Shown here: one piece after another, positions 1 through 9,030 of the stretch
Position numbering within the stretch: the stretch's first letter is position 1
Layout of the letters: the number at the start of each line of letters is the position of its first letter
Assembly: GCA_016700335.1 (NCBI GenBank)
Contig: CP065014.1
Location: forward strand, 2,517,001-2,581,000
Direction: 5' to 3'
DNA length: 64,000 bases
From: Chlorobiota bacterium
GTDB lineage: Bacteria; Bacteroidota; Ignavibacteria; OLB7
Notes under the pieces: generated by a model
What the model saw: only the letters and a program-made list of their open reading frames with translations
The model's database searches: none
What the model was told of the DNA's origin: nothing
Program-made: the position numbers and the translations under genes

Positions 1-1
1 T

Positions 2-1531
2 AATAACTATACATCATTTGAATATAACAATAATTTTAAAAACACTTTAGCATCAAGTTTGCCTGAAGGAGTAACTGTTACTCCAGATAATAAAATATGG
101 GTTATAACCGATCCAGGAGGTATTAGCTGTATTAGTAAGTTGAATAAATCCTACTTTATAAAAAATTATTATGTTCAAGATGGATTACCTACAAATATCT
201 TCAATTCTATCACATCAGATAAAAAAGGGAGATTGTGGATGACTTTTAGTAATAAATTTTGTTGTTTTAATCCTGTTAATAATAGTTCAAGAATTTTTGA
301 TGAAAGATTTGGAGTAATTCTTCCTGACACTAGATTTTTTATAAGTAAAGCTAATAATGAAGATATACTGTTATGCGGTTTGGATGGTTATTATAGATTT
401 AATCCTGATAGTTTATATAATAAAATTCCAAGTTTTATTCCTGAAGTTACTTCATTTAAAGTGATGAATAAAGAGATGTTACAATCATTTACAAAAAATA
501 ATTTTGTTATTAACACAGACTATAATGAGAATTTTTTTGATATAGAATTTTCTACAAAAAATTATAAATTAATTGAGGAAGCTAAATTCTATTATATGCT
601 TGAAGGAGTTGATACATCATTTATTCTTGCAGATAACTCAAGAAAGATTTCATATTCTAATTTAAGTCCTGGATTATATAAACTTCATTTGAAATCTAAA
701 AACTCTATTGGGGAAATTATAAATTCATTAAGAGTTTTAGAAATAAGGATTCATCCTTTATTTATCTATACATGGTATTTTAAAACGTTCTTGATTTTAG
801 TTTTTTTATTTTTAACTTATCTTTTGTATAAAAGTAAAATCAAAAAGGTTGAAAGAGAAACTACATTAATAAAAAAAATGTACGAGCTTGAGGCAAAATC
901 TTTAAGAGCTCAAATGAATCCGCATTTTATTTTTAACTGCATGAATACAATTCAATCATGCATTGTTAGTAAAGAATATAATACATCAATAATTTACTTA
1001 TCTAAATTTTCTAAGCTTTTAAGGAGCGTTCTTGAAAATTCTGAAAATAATTTTATTCCACTTTGTGATGAAATTTCAGTAAATACAATTTATATTGAAC
1101 TTGAATTTTTAAGGTTCAAAGAAGAAATTGACTATTCATTTTTAGTAGATTATGAAATTGAAGATGATATTATTTTATTCCCTACACTTTTACTTCAACC
1201 ATTTATTGAAAATGCTATTTGGCATGGCTTGATGAATAAAATTGGAAACAAAAAACTATTTGTGAAATTTTATATTGAAGATAACAGACTTATTTGCATA
1301 ATTGAAGACAATGGGATTGGTAGAATTAAAGCCATGGAAATTAAAAAAAATAAAATTGATAGTGCTAAAAATGAATCGAAAGGTATGGATATTTGCTATC
1401 ATAGAATTAACCTTTTGAATCAAACAAATTCAGATAATTATCATTTAAAGATTACAGATCTATATGATAATAACAATAATCCTTCAGGAACAAGAGTAAC
1501 TTTTAACTTTCCAATTTTATACAAATCATGA
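2..1531 (+). CDS. LytS-type sensor histidine kinase with propeller/Y_Y_Y sensor, 5'-truncated
   Basis: The reading frame is open to the window edge, so the true start lies upstream. Visible order: propeller-type repeats (for example the stretch ending GRLWMTF), a Y_Y_Y-like beta domain, one membrane segment at about nt 765-840, then a His_kinase (LytS/YpdA) domain. The phospho-acceptor box QMNPHFIFNCMN has its His codon at 923-925, the N-box reads FIENAIWHGL, and a G-box reads EDNGIG. This family autophosphorylates and passes phosphate to a LytTR-type regulator. The next gene is exactly that and overlaps by 4 bases (ATGA), so the two are translationally coupled. The extracellular ligand is unknown. 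In this architecture (half of a hybrid system) the propeller usually faces the periplasm. Confidence 0.9.
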   Translation, partial: NNYTSFEYNNNFKNTLASSLPEGVTVTPDNKIWVITDPGGISCISKLNKSYFIKNYYVQDGLPTNIFNSITSDKKGRLWMTFSNKFCCFNPVNNSSRIFDERFGVILPDTRFFISKANNEDILLCGLDGYYRFNPDSLYNKIPSFIPEVTSFKVMNKEMLQSFTKNNFVINTDYNENFFDIEFSTKNYKLIEEAKFYYMLEGVDTSFILADNSRKISYSNLSPGLYKLHLKSKNSIGEIINSLRVLEIRIHPLFIYTWYFKTFLILVFLFLTYLLYKSKIKKVERETTLIKKMYELEAKSLRAQMNPHFIFNCMNTIQSCIVSKEYNTSIIYLSKFSKLLRSVLENSENNFIPLCDEISVNTIYIELEFLRFKEEIDYSFLVDYEIEDDIILFPTLLLQPFIENAIWHGLMNKIGNKKLFVKFYIEDNRLICIIEDNGIGRIKAMEIKKNKIDSAKNESKGMDICYHRINLLNQTNSDNYHLKITDLYDNNNNPSGTRVTFNFPILYKS

Positions 1532-2277
1532 TTAGGATTCTAATTGTTGATGACGAACAATTTTCCACAAATTTGTTAAAGTTATTTATTGAAAAATATG
1601 TTGTAACTGATTTAGAAGTTATGGTATCTAATAATCCTTTAGAAGCAATTAAAATCTTATCAGAATTCAAACCAACTCTACTTTTGTTGGATGTTGAAAT
1701 GCCATTAATTAATGGCTTTGATTTGCTGAATTTGACAGAGTATCGTGACTTTGATATTATTTTTACAACTGCTTACGATAAATATGCTATTAAGGCTATC
1801 CGCTTTAGTGCATTAGATTATTTACTCAAACCAATTGATTTTATTGAACTTCAAAATGCCATTAACCGACATATTGTGAAACATGATTTTAATATAAAAA
1901 ATTTTGAGAATACTTTAATTGATAACTTATTAGATAATGTAAAAAAAAATGATACGCAAACATTTAAATTAGCTTTATCTACTTCTGATGGTATCTACTT
2001 TTTTAATCCTAAAGATATTATCAGGTTAGAAGGTGATGGTAATTATACTAGATTCTTTTTCTCTGGATTTAAAAATATCATTATTTCAAAAACACTTAAA
2101 GAATATGAAGAATTACTTTCTGATTATGGTTTTATTAGAGTTCACAAATCTAATATTGTAAATAAATTATTCGTTGAAAAACTTGATTCTGAAGGTATGT
2201 TATGGCTCAAAGATGGAAGTAAACTAATTATTTCTAGAAGAAGAAAAGAAGAAGTATTAAAAAAACTTTCAAACTGA
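1528..2277 (+). CDS. LytTR-family response regulator
   Basis: 249 residues. The receiver domain covers residues 1-120 with acidic pocket D8/D9, phospho-acceptor D55 (LLLLDVEMP) and the conserved Lys in LLKPID near residue 101. A LytTR DNA-binding domain follows at about residues 145-245 (IRLEGDGNYTRFF, then VHKSNIVNKLFV). Its start overlaps the kinase stop by 4 bases, so the two form a cognate pair. LytTR regulators bind direct-repeat sites upstream of target promoters. The target here is unknown, but the secreted protein immediately downstream on the same strand is the nearest candidate. That link is inference only. Confidence 0.93.
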   Translation: MIRILIVDDEQFSTNLLKLFIEKYVVTDLEVMVSNNPLEAIKILSEFKPTLLLLDVEMPLINGFDLLNLTEYRDFDIIFTTAYDKYAIKAIRFSALDYLLKPIDFIELQNAINRHIVKHDFNIKNFENTLIDNLLDNVKKNDTQTFKLALSTSDGIYFFNPKDIIRLEGDGNYTRFFFSGFKNIIISKTLKEYEELLSDYGFIRVHKSNIVNKLFVEKLDSEGMLWLKDGSKLIISRRRKEEVLKKLSN

Positions 2278-2280
2278 ATT

Positions 2281-2300
2281 TATATTTGATAATATTTTTG
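2281..2300 (+). promoter_or_regulatory. Candidate -7 elements (two TAnnTTTG matches)
   Basis: TATATTTG (2281-2288) and TATTTTTG (2293-2300) lie in the gap between the LytTR regulator and the secreted protein, about 70 bases before its ATG. Both match the Bacteroidota -7 consensus, but no good -33 TTG sits at the expected distance. In AT-rich DNA such matches can arise by chance. Confidence 0.3.
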
Positions 2301-2367
2301 GTATCTTAATTTCATTTAATTTGCGTTCCTTTAATTGATTTTCAAAAAACTAATAATTGTTATTTAT

Positions 2368-4257
2368 ATGCTAAAATTTTCTTGTTTATTATTAATTTTT
2401 ACACTTAATCTATCTATTATAAATTCAAGTTTTTCTCAAGTTAACTTAGGTGTTAATTTAGATGGGAATGGGGCATTTGTAAATATTATTAATCAAACTA
2501 ATAGATATAATAAAGTATCAAGCTATGATTCTTTAGGTTGGCCCAAAAGTGATTTTGAATTAGTTCTACTTGATGGCAGGCCTGCAACAGAATGGAATGG
2601 CAATATAGATGATCCAGAAAAATTTAGAATAAATTATAGCGGTTTATATAAAGGTAGTTTTAATGGATCTGCTAATGTTTCTGTAAGTGGAACTAGTGTT
2701 TCAATTGAAAATATAAATTACAATCAACAAACTAATACTACACTTTTTGATCTAATAATTGGAGGTGCTGGTAACCCAAATCATGGACTTGTTATTTTAA
2801 ATTTTACAAATACCAAACGAGTACTGAATGGAGGTAATAATTTAGGGATTACTAATTTGATTATTAACAGACCAGGTTATCCATTAAACACCGATAAATT
2901 ATTCACAAATGAATTTATAAAGCTTTGTAAATCATCAAATTTTTCTTGTTATAGATTTTACAACCTTCAAAATGTTTGGGATGGTGAGCCAGTTTATCCT
3001 AATGTTACCACTTGGAATATGCGGAAATCTCCATATGATGCATCTCAGCTTTCTATGAAGAATATGAATGGTAAATTGGATGGCTGGTGCTGGGAAAACA
3101 TGATTAAATTAGCAAATATTTTGAACAAAGATGTTTGGTTTTGTATACATGTGTCTTGCGATTCCACTTACGTAAATAATTTAGCAAAACTATTAAAAGA
3201 TAGCTTGAATCCTTCAATAAATATCTACATAGAAAATAGCAATGAGGTTTGGAGTCCAACTCAAGCTACGCATGGTCCTTACACACAATCACTCGCAAAT
3301 AAATATAAAATCTCATTTGATGAATCTTATGCCAGAAGAACAATTGAACTTTCAAAATGGTTTTCAAATGTTTTTGGTGAACAGGAAATCAATTTCAAAA
3401 TTCGAGTTATTCTATCTGCTCAGCAAGCTTATAATGGAAGAAGTGATAATCATTTAAATTTTATTAAAAAAACTTTTGGAGAGCCTAATAAATTCATTTA
3501 TGCCACAAGTACATCACTTTATTTTGGATCAACAAAAGCTACATCAATAGATCCATCAATTATTAATGATGGTATGATTGAAGATATCAACAATCAAATT
3601 AATAATACTAACATAGGTACGTACAGACTAAACCACATCAACAAAGCAAAAGCATGGGGATTTAAGGGTGGATGTACATCCTACGAAGGTGGACCTAGCT
3701 TGCCTGAAGGAGGATCATTAGTTAATTTAGGTAATCAAATTCTTTCTCATAGAACAAAAAAAATGGGTGATGTTATAAAAAATAATTATATCCAGGGTTG
3801 GAATAAAATAGGTGGAGGATTAGCAATGTATTTTACTTTATTCTCATCTTATAATAGATATGGCTGCTGGGGAATTACAGATGATTTTAATAACCCTGAT
3901 AGGAATTATAAAATGAAGGCTATTAGTGAACTAATTGATGGAAAAACTACTCAACTAAATCAACAACAAACAAACTCAATTGAAAGAAATAAATTTATAG
4001 AAACAATTTATCCTAATCCTGTTTTAGATAATATTATTGTTAAGTTTAAACAAGGAATAAATTTGAAAGATGGAGAAAATATTACAATTGATTTATTAGA
4101 TATTACAGGCAAATTATTAATTACTATGAATGAAAAATTATATCAAAATAATTCTTCAATCAAGGTAGATTGCAAAAATTATTCATCTGGAATTTATACT
4201 TTAGTTTTTCAATTCAATAATAATATTGAGTATGAAAAAATTTCAATTATTAAGTAA
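2368..4257 (+). CDS. Secreted glycoside-hydrolase-like protein with T9SS sorting domain
   Basis: The ATG at 2368 is preferred over the upstream TTG (2335) because it gives a clean signal peptide ending near SSFSQ. The middle of the protein looks like a clan GH-A type (beta/alpha)8 hydrolase. IYIENSNEVW (Glu about residue 293) resembles the Asn-Glu acid/base pair, and CTSYEGGPS (Glu about residue 440) would suit the nucleophile. The C-terminal ~85 residues start at TIYPNPV and end SGIYTLVF...ISIIK, a T9SS type A sorting domain, so the product should be exported across the outer membrane. Substrate is unknown; the hydrolase assignment is motif-level inference. The 3' end overlaps the convergent ABC gene by 8 bases. 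Confidence 0.75.
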   Translation: MLKFSCLLLIFTLNLSIINSSFSQVNLGVNLDGNGAFVNIINQTNRYNKVSSYDSLGWPKSDFELVLLDGRPATEWNGNIDDPEKFRINYSGLYKGSFNGSANVSVSGTSVSIENINYNQQTNTTLFDLIIGGAGNPNHGLVILNFTNTKRVLNGGNNLGITNLIINRPGYPLNTDKLFTNEFIKLCKSSNFSCYRFYNLQNVWDGEPVYPNVTTWNMRKSPYDASQLSMKNMNGKLDGWCWENMIKLANILNKDVWFCIHVSCDSTYVNNLAKLLKDSLNPSINIYIENSNEVWSPTQATHGPYTQSLANKYKISFDESYARRTIELSKWFSNVFGEQEINFKIRVILSAQQAYNGRSDNHLNFIKKTFGEPNKFIYATSTSLYFGSTKATSIDPSIINDGMIEDINNQINNTNIGTYRLNHINKAKAWGFKGGCTSYEGGPSLPEGGSLVNLGNQILSHRTKKMGDVIKNNYIQGWNKIGGGLAMYFTLFSSYNRYGCWGITDDFNNPDRNYKMKAISELIDGKTTQLNQQQTNSIERNKFIETIYPNPVLDNIIVKFKQGINLKDGENITIDLLDITGKLLITMNEKLYQNNSSIKVDCKNYSSGIYTLVFQFNNNIEYEKISIIK

Positions 4258-4966
4258 ATTTTTGATTTAAGTTTTGAGAATCACTCTCAATTTTACCATC
4301 TCGCATTCTAATTATCCTTGCAGCATAAAGTGCAATGTCTTCTTCATGAGTAACTAAAATAACAGTATGACCTTGTTTCCATAATTCACCAAAGAGTTTC
4401 ATAATTTCATCACCAGTTTTTGAATCTAAGTTTCCAGTAGGTTCATCAGCAAGGATTATTGAAGGTTCTGTAACAAGTGCTCTCGCAATAGCAACTCTTT
4501 GCCTTTGTCCTCCTGAAAGCTCGTTCGGCTTATGGAGTAACCTTTCTGCTAATCCAACATCTATTAGCGTTTGTTCTGCTCTTTCAAGCCGATCAAATCT
4601 ATTCATACCAGAATATACTAATGGTAATTCCACATTTTGTAAGGCTGTACTCCTATTGAGTAAATTAAAAGTTTGAAATACAAAACCAATTTTTTTGTTT
4701 CTAATATGTGCTAGTTCTTTATCTGACAAATCTGAAACTGCTTCATCCTCAAAATTATATTCCCCAGAAGTTGGGGAATCTAAACATCCAATCATATTCA
4801 TTAATGTAGATTTACCAGAACCTGAGGGTCCCATAATAGCTACATATTCATTAGGAAATATCTTCATAGTTACGCCTCTTAGTGCATAAATAGTTTCATC
4901 TCCCATTTTATATAATCGAGTAACATCCTTTAAATCAATTGTTGGAATTAAATCTTCAGTAGTCAT
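4250..4966 (-). CDS. ABC transporter ATP-binding protein, MacB/LolD type
   Basis: 238 residues, all of it one nucleotide-binding domain. Walker A GPSGSGKST is at residues 46-54, the Q-loop is near 98, the signature LSGGQRQR starts at 150, and Walker B ILADEPTGNLD is at about 171-181. The insert pattern and length match the LolD/MacB/FtsE class, which works with FtsX/MacB-type permeases. It is the last gene of a minus-strand operon (TolC, HlyD-type adaptor, ATPase), with 7 bases between it and the adaptor. No permease gene accompanies it: the next gene downstream is convergent. The membrane partner must therefore be encoded elsewhere. Confidence 0.92.
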   Translation of the reverse strand: MTTEDLIPTIDLKDVTRLYKMGDETIYALRGVTMKIFPNEYVAIMGPSGSGKSTLMNMIGCLDSPTSGEYNFEDEAVSDLSDKELAHIRNKKIGFVFQTFNLLNRSTALQNVELPLVYSGMNRFDRLERAEQTLIDVGLAERLLHKPNELSGGQRQRVAIARALVTEPSIILADEPTGNLDSKTGDEIMKLFGELWKQGHTVILVTHEEDIALYAARIIRMRDGKIESDSQNLNQKFT

Positions 4967-4973
4967 GCAAATA

Positions 4974-6341
4974 TTATTTTTTACTCTCTTTCTTGTCTTT
5001 TTTCTTTTCTTCTAATTTTACTTTTGATCCTTGTTCAAGCTCTTGCGAAATAGCTTTGTAAGTTCCAATCACAACTTCATCATTTTCTTTTAATCCACTT
5101 GAAATCTCAATATATTGATCATCTCTAATTCCAGTTTCAACTGATTTAATAACAACAGAATCACCCATTTTTATAAATACAATTGGCTTAGGTTTATCTT
5201 TTTGATTTAGTTCAAGTTTAACATTTTTAACATCTTCATTCTTCTCTTTTTCTTTTTCTTTATCATCTTTAGAACTATTTTCTTTTTTACTCTCTTTTTT
5301 AGGATCCCTTGTAGTAACAGATTGAATTGGAACTGTTAATACATTTTCTTTTTTATCAGTACCAATTGTAGCTGTTGAAGTCATACCTGGTCGTAATCTT
5401 TCATCTTTATTAATAAACCTAAGTCTAACTTCAAAGTTAGTCATTTGTTCATTTGTTCCTAAACCAGATTTTTTTGGAGAATTTGCAATTCTTGAGACAA
5501 CTGCTTTGAATTTCTTATTTGGAATTGCATCAACTTCAATATCTGCAATGTCATTTAATGATATTTGTACAACATCAGTTTCTGGAACATCAACAACAGC
5601 CTCTATTACAGACAAATCAGCGATAGTCATAATTTCAGTACCACTCATTTGAATTGCTCCAACAACTTTTTCACCTAATTTCGTTATTAATTTTGTTACA
5701 ACTCCAGATATTGGAGCTGTTATTGTTGTCTTTTTTAATGATTCCATTATTCTTCTTACACCTGCTCTAGCTTGATCTACATTATATCTAGATGATAACT
5801 TTTCAGCCTCAGCAATTTTCACTTGAGATTGAGTTATCTCTAATTCTCTAGTAGTTGCTAATTTTTTCTCATACAATCCTTGAATTCTGGTTTGTTCTTG
5901 AATTGCTCTCAGCAAACTTGCTTCTGATTGAGCTACCCTTGCCAATGATGATGATACTTGTGCTTCTGCTTGGTCTCTTTCAGCTGAGAATGACTGAGGA
6001 TTTACTTTTATTATAACCTGACCTTTATGTACAAAATCACCTTCTTTTACACCAAGAAAAATTATTTCACCAGATACTTCAGAAGTTACTTTAAGTTGCA
6101 AATCAGGATCTATTATTCCTGTTGCAGTTACAGTTTGAAGTACTGTTCTTTTAGAAATTTTTTCTGTTTCAATTGATATGCCTTCATCTTTCTTTGGCTT
6201 TAAAAGAATATATGAAGTAGTTGCTGCAATTAACAAAAAAATTATTCCGAATATTAGTCCTTTTCTGCTTTTCTTCTTTTTAGATTTAATTATTATTTTT
6301 GGTTTGGCTACAACCACTGGTTTAATAATATTTTCTGACAT
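4974..6341 (-). CDS. Efflux periplasmic adaptor subunit, HlyD/MacA family
   Basis: 455 residues. A Lys-rich N-terminus is followed by one membrane anchor (about residues 28-47). Next come a biotinyl-lipoyl-like beta domain (VTSEVSGEIIFLGVKEGDFVHKGQ), an alpha-helical hairpin of coiled-coil character, the returning lipoyl half (ITAPISGVVTKL) and a beta-barrel with the RPGMT motif typical of MacA-like adaptors. An unusual Lys/Glu-rich insert of about 40 residues (near residues 345-385) and a Lys-rich tail interrupt the membrane-proximal part. The adaptor should link the inner-membrane ABC exporter to the TolC-like channel encoded upstream. Confidence 0.92.
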   Translation of the reverse strand: MSENIIKPVVVAKPKIIIKSKKKKSRKGLIFGIIFLLIAATTSYILLKPKKDEGISIETEKISKRTVLQTVTATGIIDPDLQLKVTSEVSGEIIFLGVKEGDFVHKGQVIIKVNPQSFSAERDQAEAQVSSSLARVAQSEASLLRAIQEQTRIQGLYEKKLATTRELEITQSQVKIAEAEKLSSRYNVDQARAGVRRIMESLKKTTITAPISGVVTKLITKLGEKVVGAIQMSGTEIMTIADLSVIEAVVDVPETDVVQISLNDIADIEVDAIPNKKFKAVVSRIANSPKKSGLGTNEQMTNFEVRLRFINKDERLRPGMTSTATIGTDKKENVLTVPIQSVTTRDPKKESKKENSSKDDKEKEKEKNEDVKNVKLELNQKDKPKPIVFIKMGDSVVIKSVETGIRDDQYIEISSGLKENDEVVIGTYKAISQELEQGSKVKLEEKKKDKKESKK

Positions 6342-6465
6342 ATATTAATTTGATATTAATTTCTTGAATGAAAATCTCAATTTCTATAACTAAATCTTTA
6401 TTTAAATCTTAAAACTCAAACTCAAATTTTAAAAAACTTTCTCATAAAAAGTTATTTACAAATAT

Positions 6466-7785
6466 TTATTCTCCAATTTGAAACTTAACTTCAATTAAAG
6501 AAGATCGATAAGAAAATACAGTGTTAAGTAAATTAATTTGAGCATTTTGAAATTGGTTGTTAGCAATTAAAAAATCTGTGTAATTACTTGCCCCAGCTTT
6601 ATACTTTTCATCGGCAGCTTCTCTGTTAACCTTAGCTACCATTATAGCTTTCTTAGCAACATATAATTGTCTCTCAACTCCTTCAAACCTAACAACAGCT
6701 TGCTGTAGTTCGCTTCGAGATCTTAGCTCGAGGTTTCTCAAATCGATCTCATTAATTTTTTTTTGAAAATTTGCAGTTTGTTCTTGTTCGTCTCTTCTAA
6801 ATCCATCAAATATATTATACTGAGCATTAATAGCTAAGGCAGCATAATGAGAACCATCATTACTTCCATTTTTACTCCAAGACCAGTTAACACCAGCTCC
6901 AAGAGTTGGAAATCTTGCTGACTTTGCACTAATAACAGCCAAGTCATTTGTCTGTAATTTAAGTTTTGTACCAACTAAATCTGGTCTTTCAGATTGCTTT
7001 TTTATCATTTCTGATAAACTTCCAAGTTGTTTTCTATTCTCAAATAATTCAACTGAATCTACATTTTTAGCAATATCTTGAGTTAATAATTGAAATTTAA
7101 TATTTGGTTCATAATTTAAAATAACAGCTAAAGTAGCTTTTGAAACTTCGGCATCTGTTTGAGCCTGTTCAATAGAAAGCTCAGTATTTACAACTTCTAG
7201 TTCTTGTTGCAATATTGTTGTTGATTCTGATACTCCGGCTTCAACAAGAATTTTAACTTGAGATAATCTCTCATTTGCTAAGTCTAAATTATTTTTATAT
7301 GTTTCAATAATTTGTTCATTTCTTACAGCATTTAAAAATGCGATTCTTGCTTGATGAGCAATTTCTTGCTTAGTTCTTTCTAATCCTTTAACTGCAATTT
7401 TTTCTTCAATTTGTGCTGTATTATAGTTTGCGCTTCTAGCAAAACCATCAAAGATTGTATAATTTAAATTTGCTCCTAAACTGTAATTATCAGCTGGAGA
7501 AGTTCCTATTGGTACTCCTTGAAAAAACTGAGTACCATCTGTCAGCCTTCTGTTATAGCCCGCATTAGTGCTTAATGTTGGTAAAAAAGTACCAAAATTT
7601 GAATATGTTCTTGCTATTGCACTTTCAATTCTAATTTGAGAATTAGTTAAATTTAAGTTTCTCTCAAGAGCTAACTTCACTGCTTGTTCTAATGTAAGTG
7701 TTTGTGGAGGTTGATCTCCCGCAGTTTGAGAAAATATCAATCTAGGAAATAACAAGAAAAATATAACTAAAATTGAAGATCTCAT
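6466..7785 (-). CDS. TolC-family outer membrane efflux protein
   Basis: The ATG at 7785 gives the signal peptide MRSSILVIFFLLFPRLIFSQ; a GTG nine codons upstream (7812) is the alternative. The mature part begins with the outer membrane efflux motif LTLEQAVKLALERNLNL and has the internal duplication typical of TolC: two long alpha-helical halves, each preceded by beta-strand segments (NYSLGANLNYTIFDG and HYAALAINAQYNIFDG). It forms the trimeric channel of a tripartite exporter with the adaptor and ATPase that follow. The substrate cannot be told from sequence. Confidence 0.93.
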   Translation of the reverse strand: MRSSILVIFFLLFPRLIFSQTAGDQPPQTLTLEQAVKLALERNLNLTNSQIRIESAIARTYSNFGTFLPTLSTNAGYNRRLTDGTQFFQGVPIGTSPADNYSLGANLNYTIFDGFARSANYNTAQIEEKIAVKGLERTKQEIAHQARIAFLNAVRNEQIIETYKNNLDLANERLSQVKILVEAGVSESTTILQQELEVVNTELSIEQAQTDAEVSKATLAVILNYEPNIKFQLLTQDIAKNVDSVELFENRKQLGSLSEMIKKQSERPDLVGTKLKLQTNDLAVISAKSARFPTLGAGVNWSWSKNGSNDGSHYAALAINAQYNIFDGFRRDEQEQTANFQKKINEIDLRNLELRSRSELQQAVVRFEGVERQLYVAKKAIMVAKVNREAADEKYKAGASNYTDFLIANNQFQNAQINLLNTVFSYRSSLIEVKFQIGE

Positions 7786-7923
7786 AAATATTTGATTTGA
7801 ATATTCAATCACTGTTTGTAATTATACTAAAACAGTTTGAATTGCTTTTGACTTTAAAGTATTGTTGGTTGTTGCAACAAAAATAAATTATTATTAATCA
7901 ATAATATTAAATTTTATTGTCTA

Positions 7924-8724
7924 TTAATGTAATACATCAAAAATAATAGAACGATCTTTAATAACTCCTGATAGATATGAAGCACAACTTGGGAAATTAT
8001 CTGAATGAGAACTACTTGTTCCTGCTGAGTTGCCAACTGTAAAAACTGTAACTTTATGATGTGCAATTCTAAACTCCATGACTGCTTGTTCAAAACCTAA
8101 AGCTGAATTAAACAGACTGACCAAAGTATTGTACTTTTCAGTATTGGAATTTACTAGCTTAACACCATCTTTTCCTTCAAGATTAGTTGATTTAAAAATT
8201 ATGTTTTTTAGAAGTGAATTAACATTTTTATGTTGATATTCTTTTGCCAAAGTTTTAAGCTCTGTGTGATACTTTTCCATAAAACTTGTCATAGTTTCAC
8301 CTGCTTGTACAGCTTTCTCCCAGTAAAATTTTTCTTCTTCTTGGCTTGTTTCAATTCCTGCTAACAATTCTATTATTCTAAATTGTGATGATTGGAATCC
8401 ACTTGCAGGTCTTAATGAATCACGGAATTCTAAATATCCTTCTTGGGTCATTGTGATTAAAGTATCAAATCCTTTATTTGAAGCAGTAAGAATAATACTA
8501 ACCCTGTTCAAAAAATGAGTTGCTTTTACAATGTTTCCTAATTCTAGATTTTCAATTACAAATTTGAGTTCATATATAGCCAACTTAAACCACAATTCAA
8601 AAGCTTGATGTACAATAATAAACTGCATCTCATCATGGGCATTTGTTGCAGGATTTTGTAGAGATAAAAGTTCATCCGTCCTTAGGTAATTCCAATAAGT
8701 TACCTTTGAAGTATTATCTGACAT
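7924..8724 (-). CDS. kynA: Tryptophan 2,3-dioxygenase
   Basis: 266 residues from the ATG at 8724 (a TTG lies one codon upstream). The haem enzyme opens the indole ring of L-tryptophan to N-formylkynurenine. Family motifs visible are the N-terminal NYLRTDELLSLQNP, HDEMQFIIVHQAFELWFKL with the substrate-pocket His, GFQSSQFRIIE with the carboxylate-binding Arg, and near the C-terminus EFRIAHHKV with the likely axial haem His followed by a Gly/Ser-rich GNSAGTSSS loop. No other kynurenine-pathway gene is in the window, so the gene is isolated and its role (catabolism or NAD synthesis) is open. Confidence 0.88.
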   Translation of the reverse strand: MSDNTSKVTYWNYLRTDELLSLQNPATNAHDEMQFIIVHQAFELWFKLAIYELKFVIENLELGNIVKATHFLNRVSIILTASNKGFDTLITMTQEGYLEFRDSLRPASGFQSSQFRIIELLAGIETSQEEEKFYWEKAVQAGETMTSFMEKYHTELKTLAKEYQHKNVNSLLKNIIFKSTNLEGKDGVKLVNSNTEKYNTLVSLFNSALGFEQAVMEFRIAHHKVTVFTVGNSAGTSSSHSDNFPSCASYLSGVIKDRSIIFDVLH

Positions 8725-9030
8725 CAATAGTTTTGATTTAGAATTTTTTATAATTTTTAGAAAATCAAAAGTAATGAAAAAGTATCTCTTTTTTGAATCA
8801 AGTTTAAAGTTATTTATTTATTGTAATTTGCAATTATTTTAATTTACTTTTTTTTTAAATAATGAAATGTATGATAGGATTGTAATTGAGCAAGAATTTA
8901 ACTTTAAATCAGATAAGAATGTTTTAATAAATAACTGTGGATAAAAGATTTTATAAATAAAAAAATTCTCAATTGTTGAACAACTTTTAAAATAATAAAA
9001 TGCTATAATTGAAATGTAGTAATGTGTGGA
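8725..9030. other. Intergenic region without a gene (306 bp)
   Basis: The stretch between the dioxygenase and the SPOR gene is strongly AT-rich with stop codons in all frames. It must carry the minus-strand promoter for the dioxygenase; a TACTTTTG match on the minus strand (8766-8773) is the only candidate and lacks a well-spaced -33. A small 6-bp hairpin (9018-9035) overlaps the stop of the SPOR gene and is too weak to call a terminator. Confidence 0.5.

Noticed and set aside
3242..3457. Open frame of 71 codons inside the secreted hydrolase gene
   Set aside because: It is a different frame of the real gene, with biased composition and no motif.
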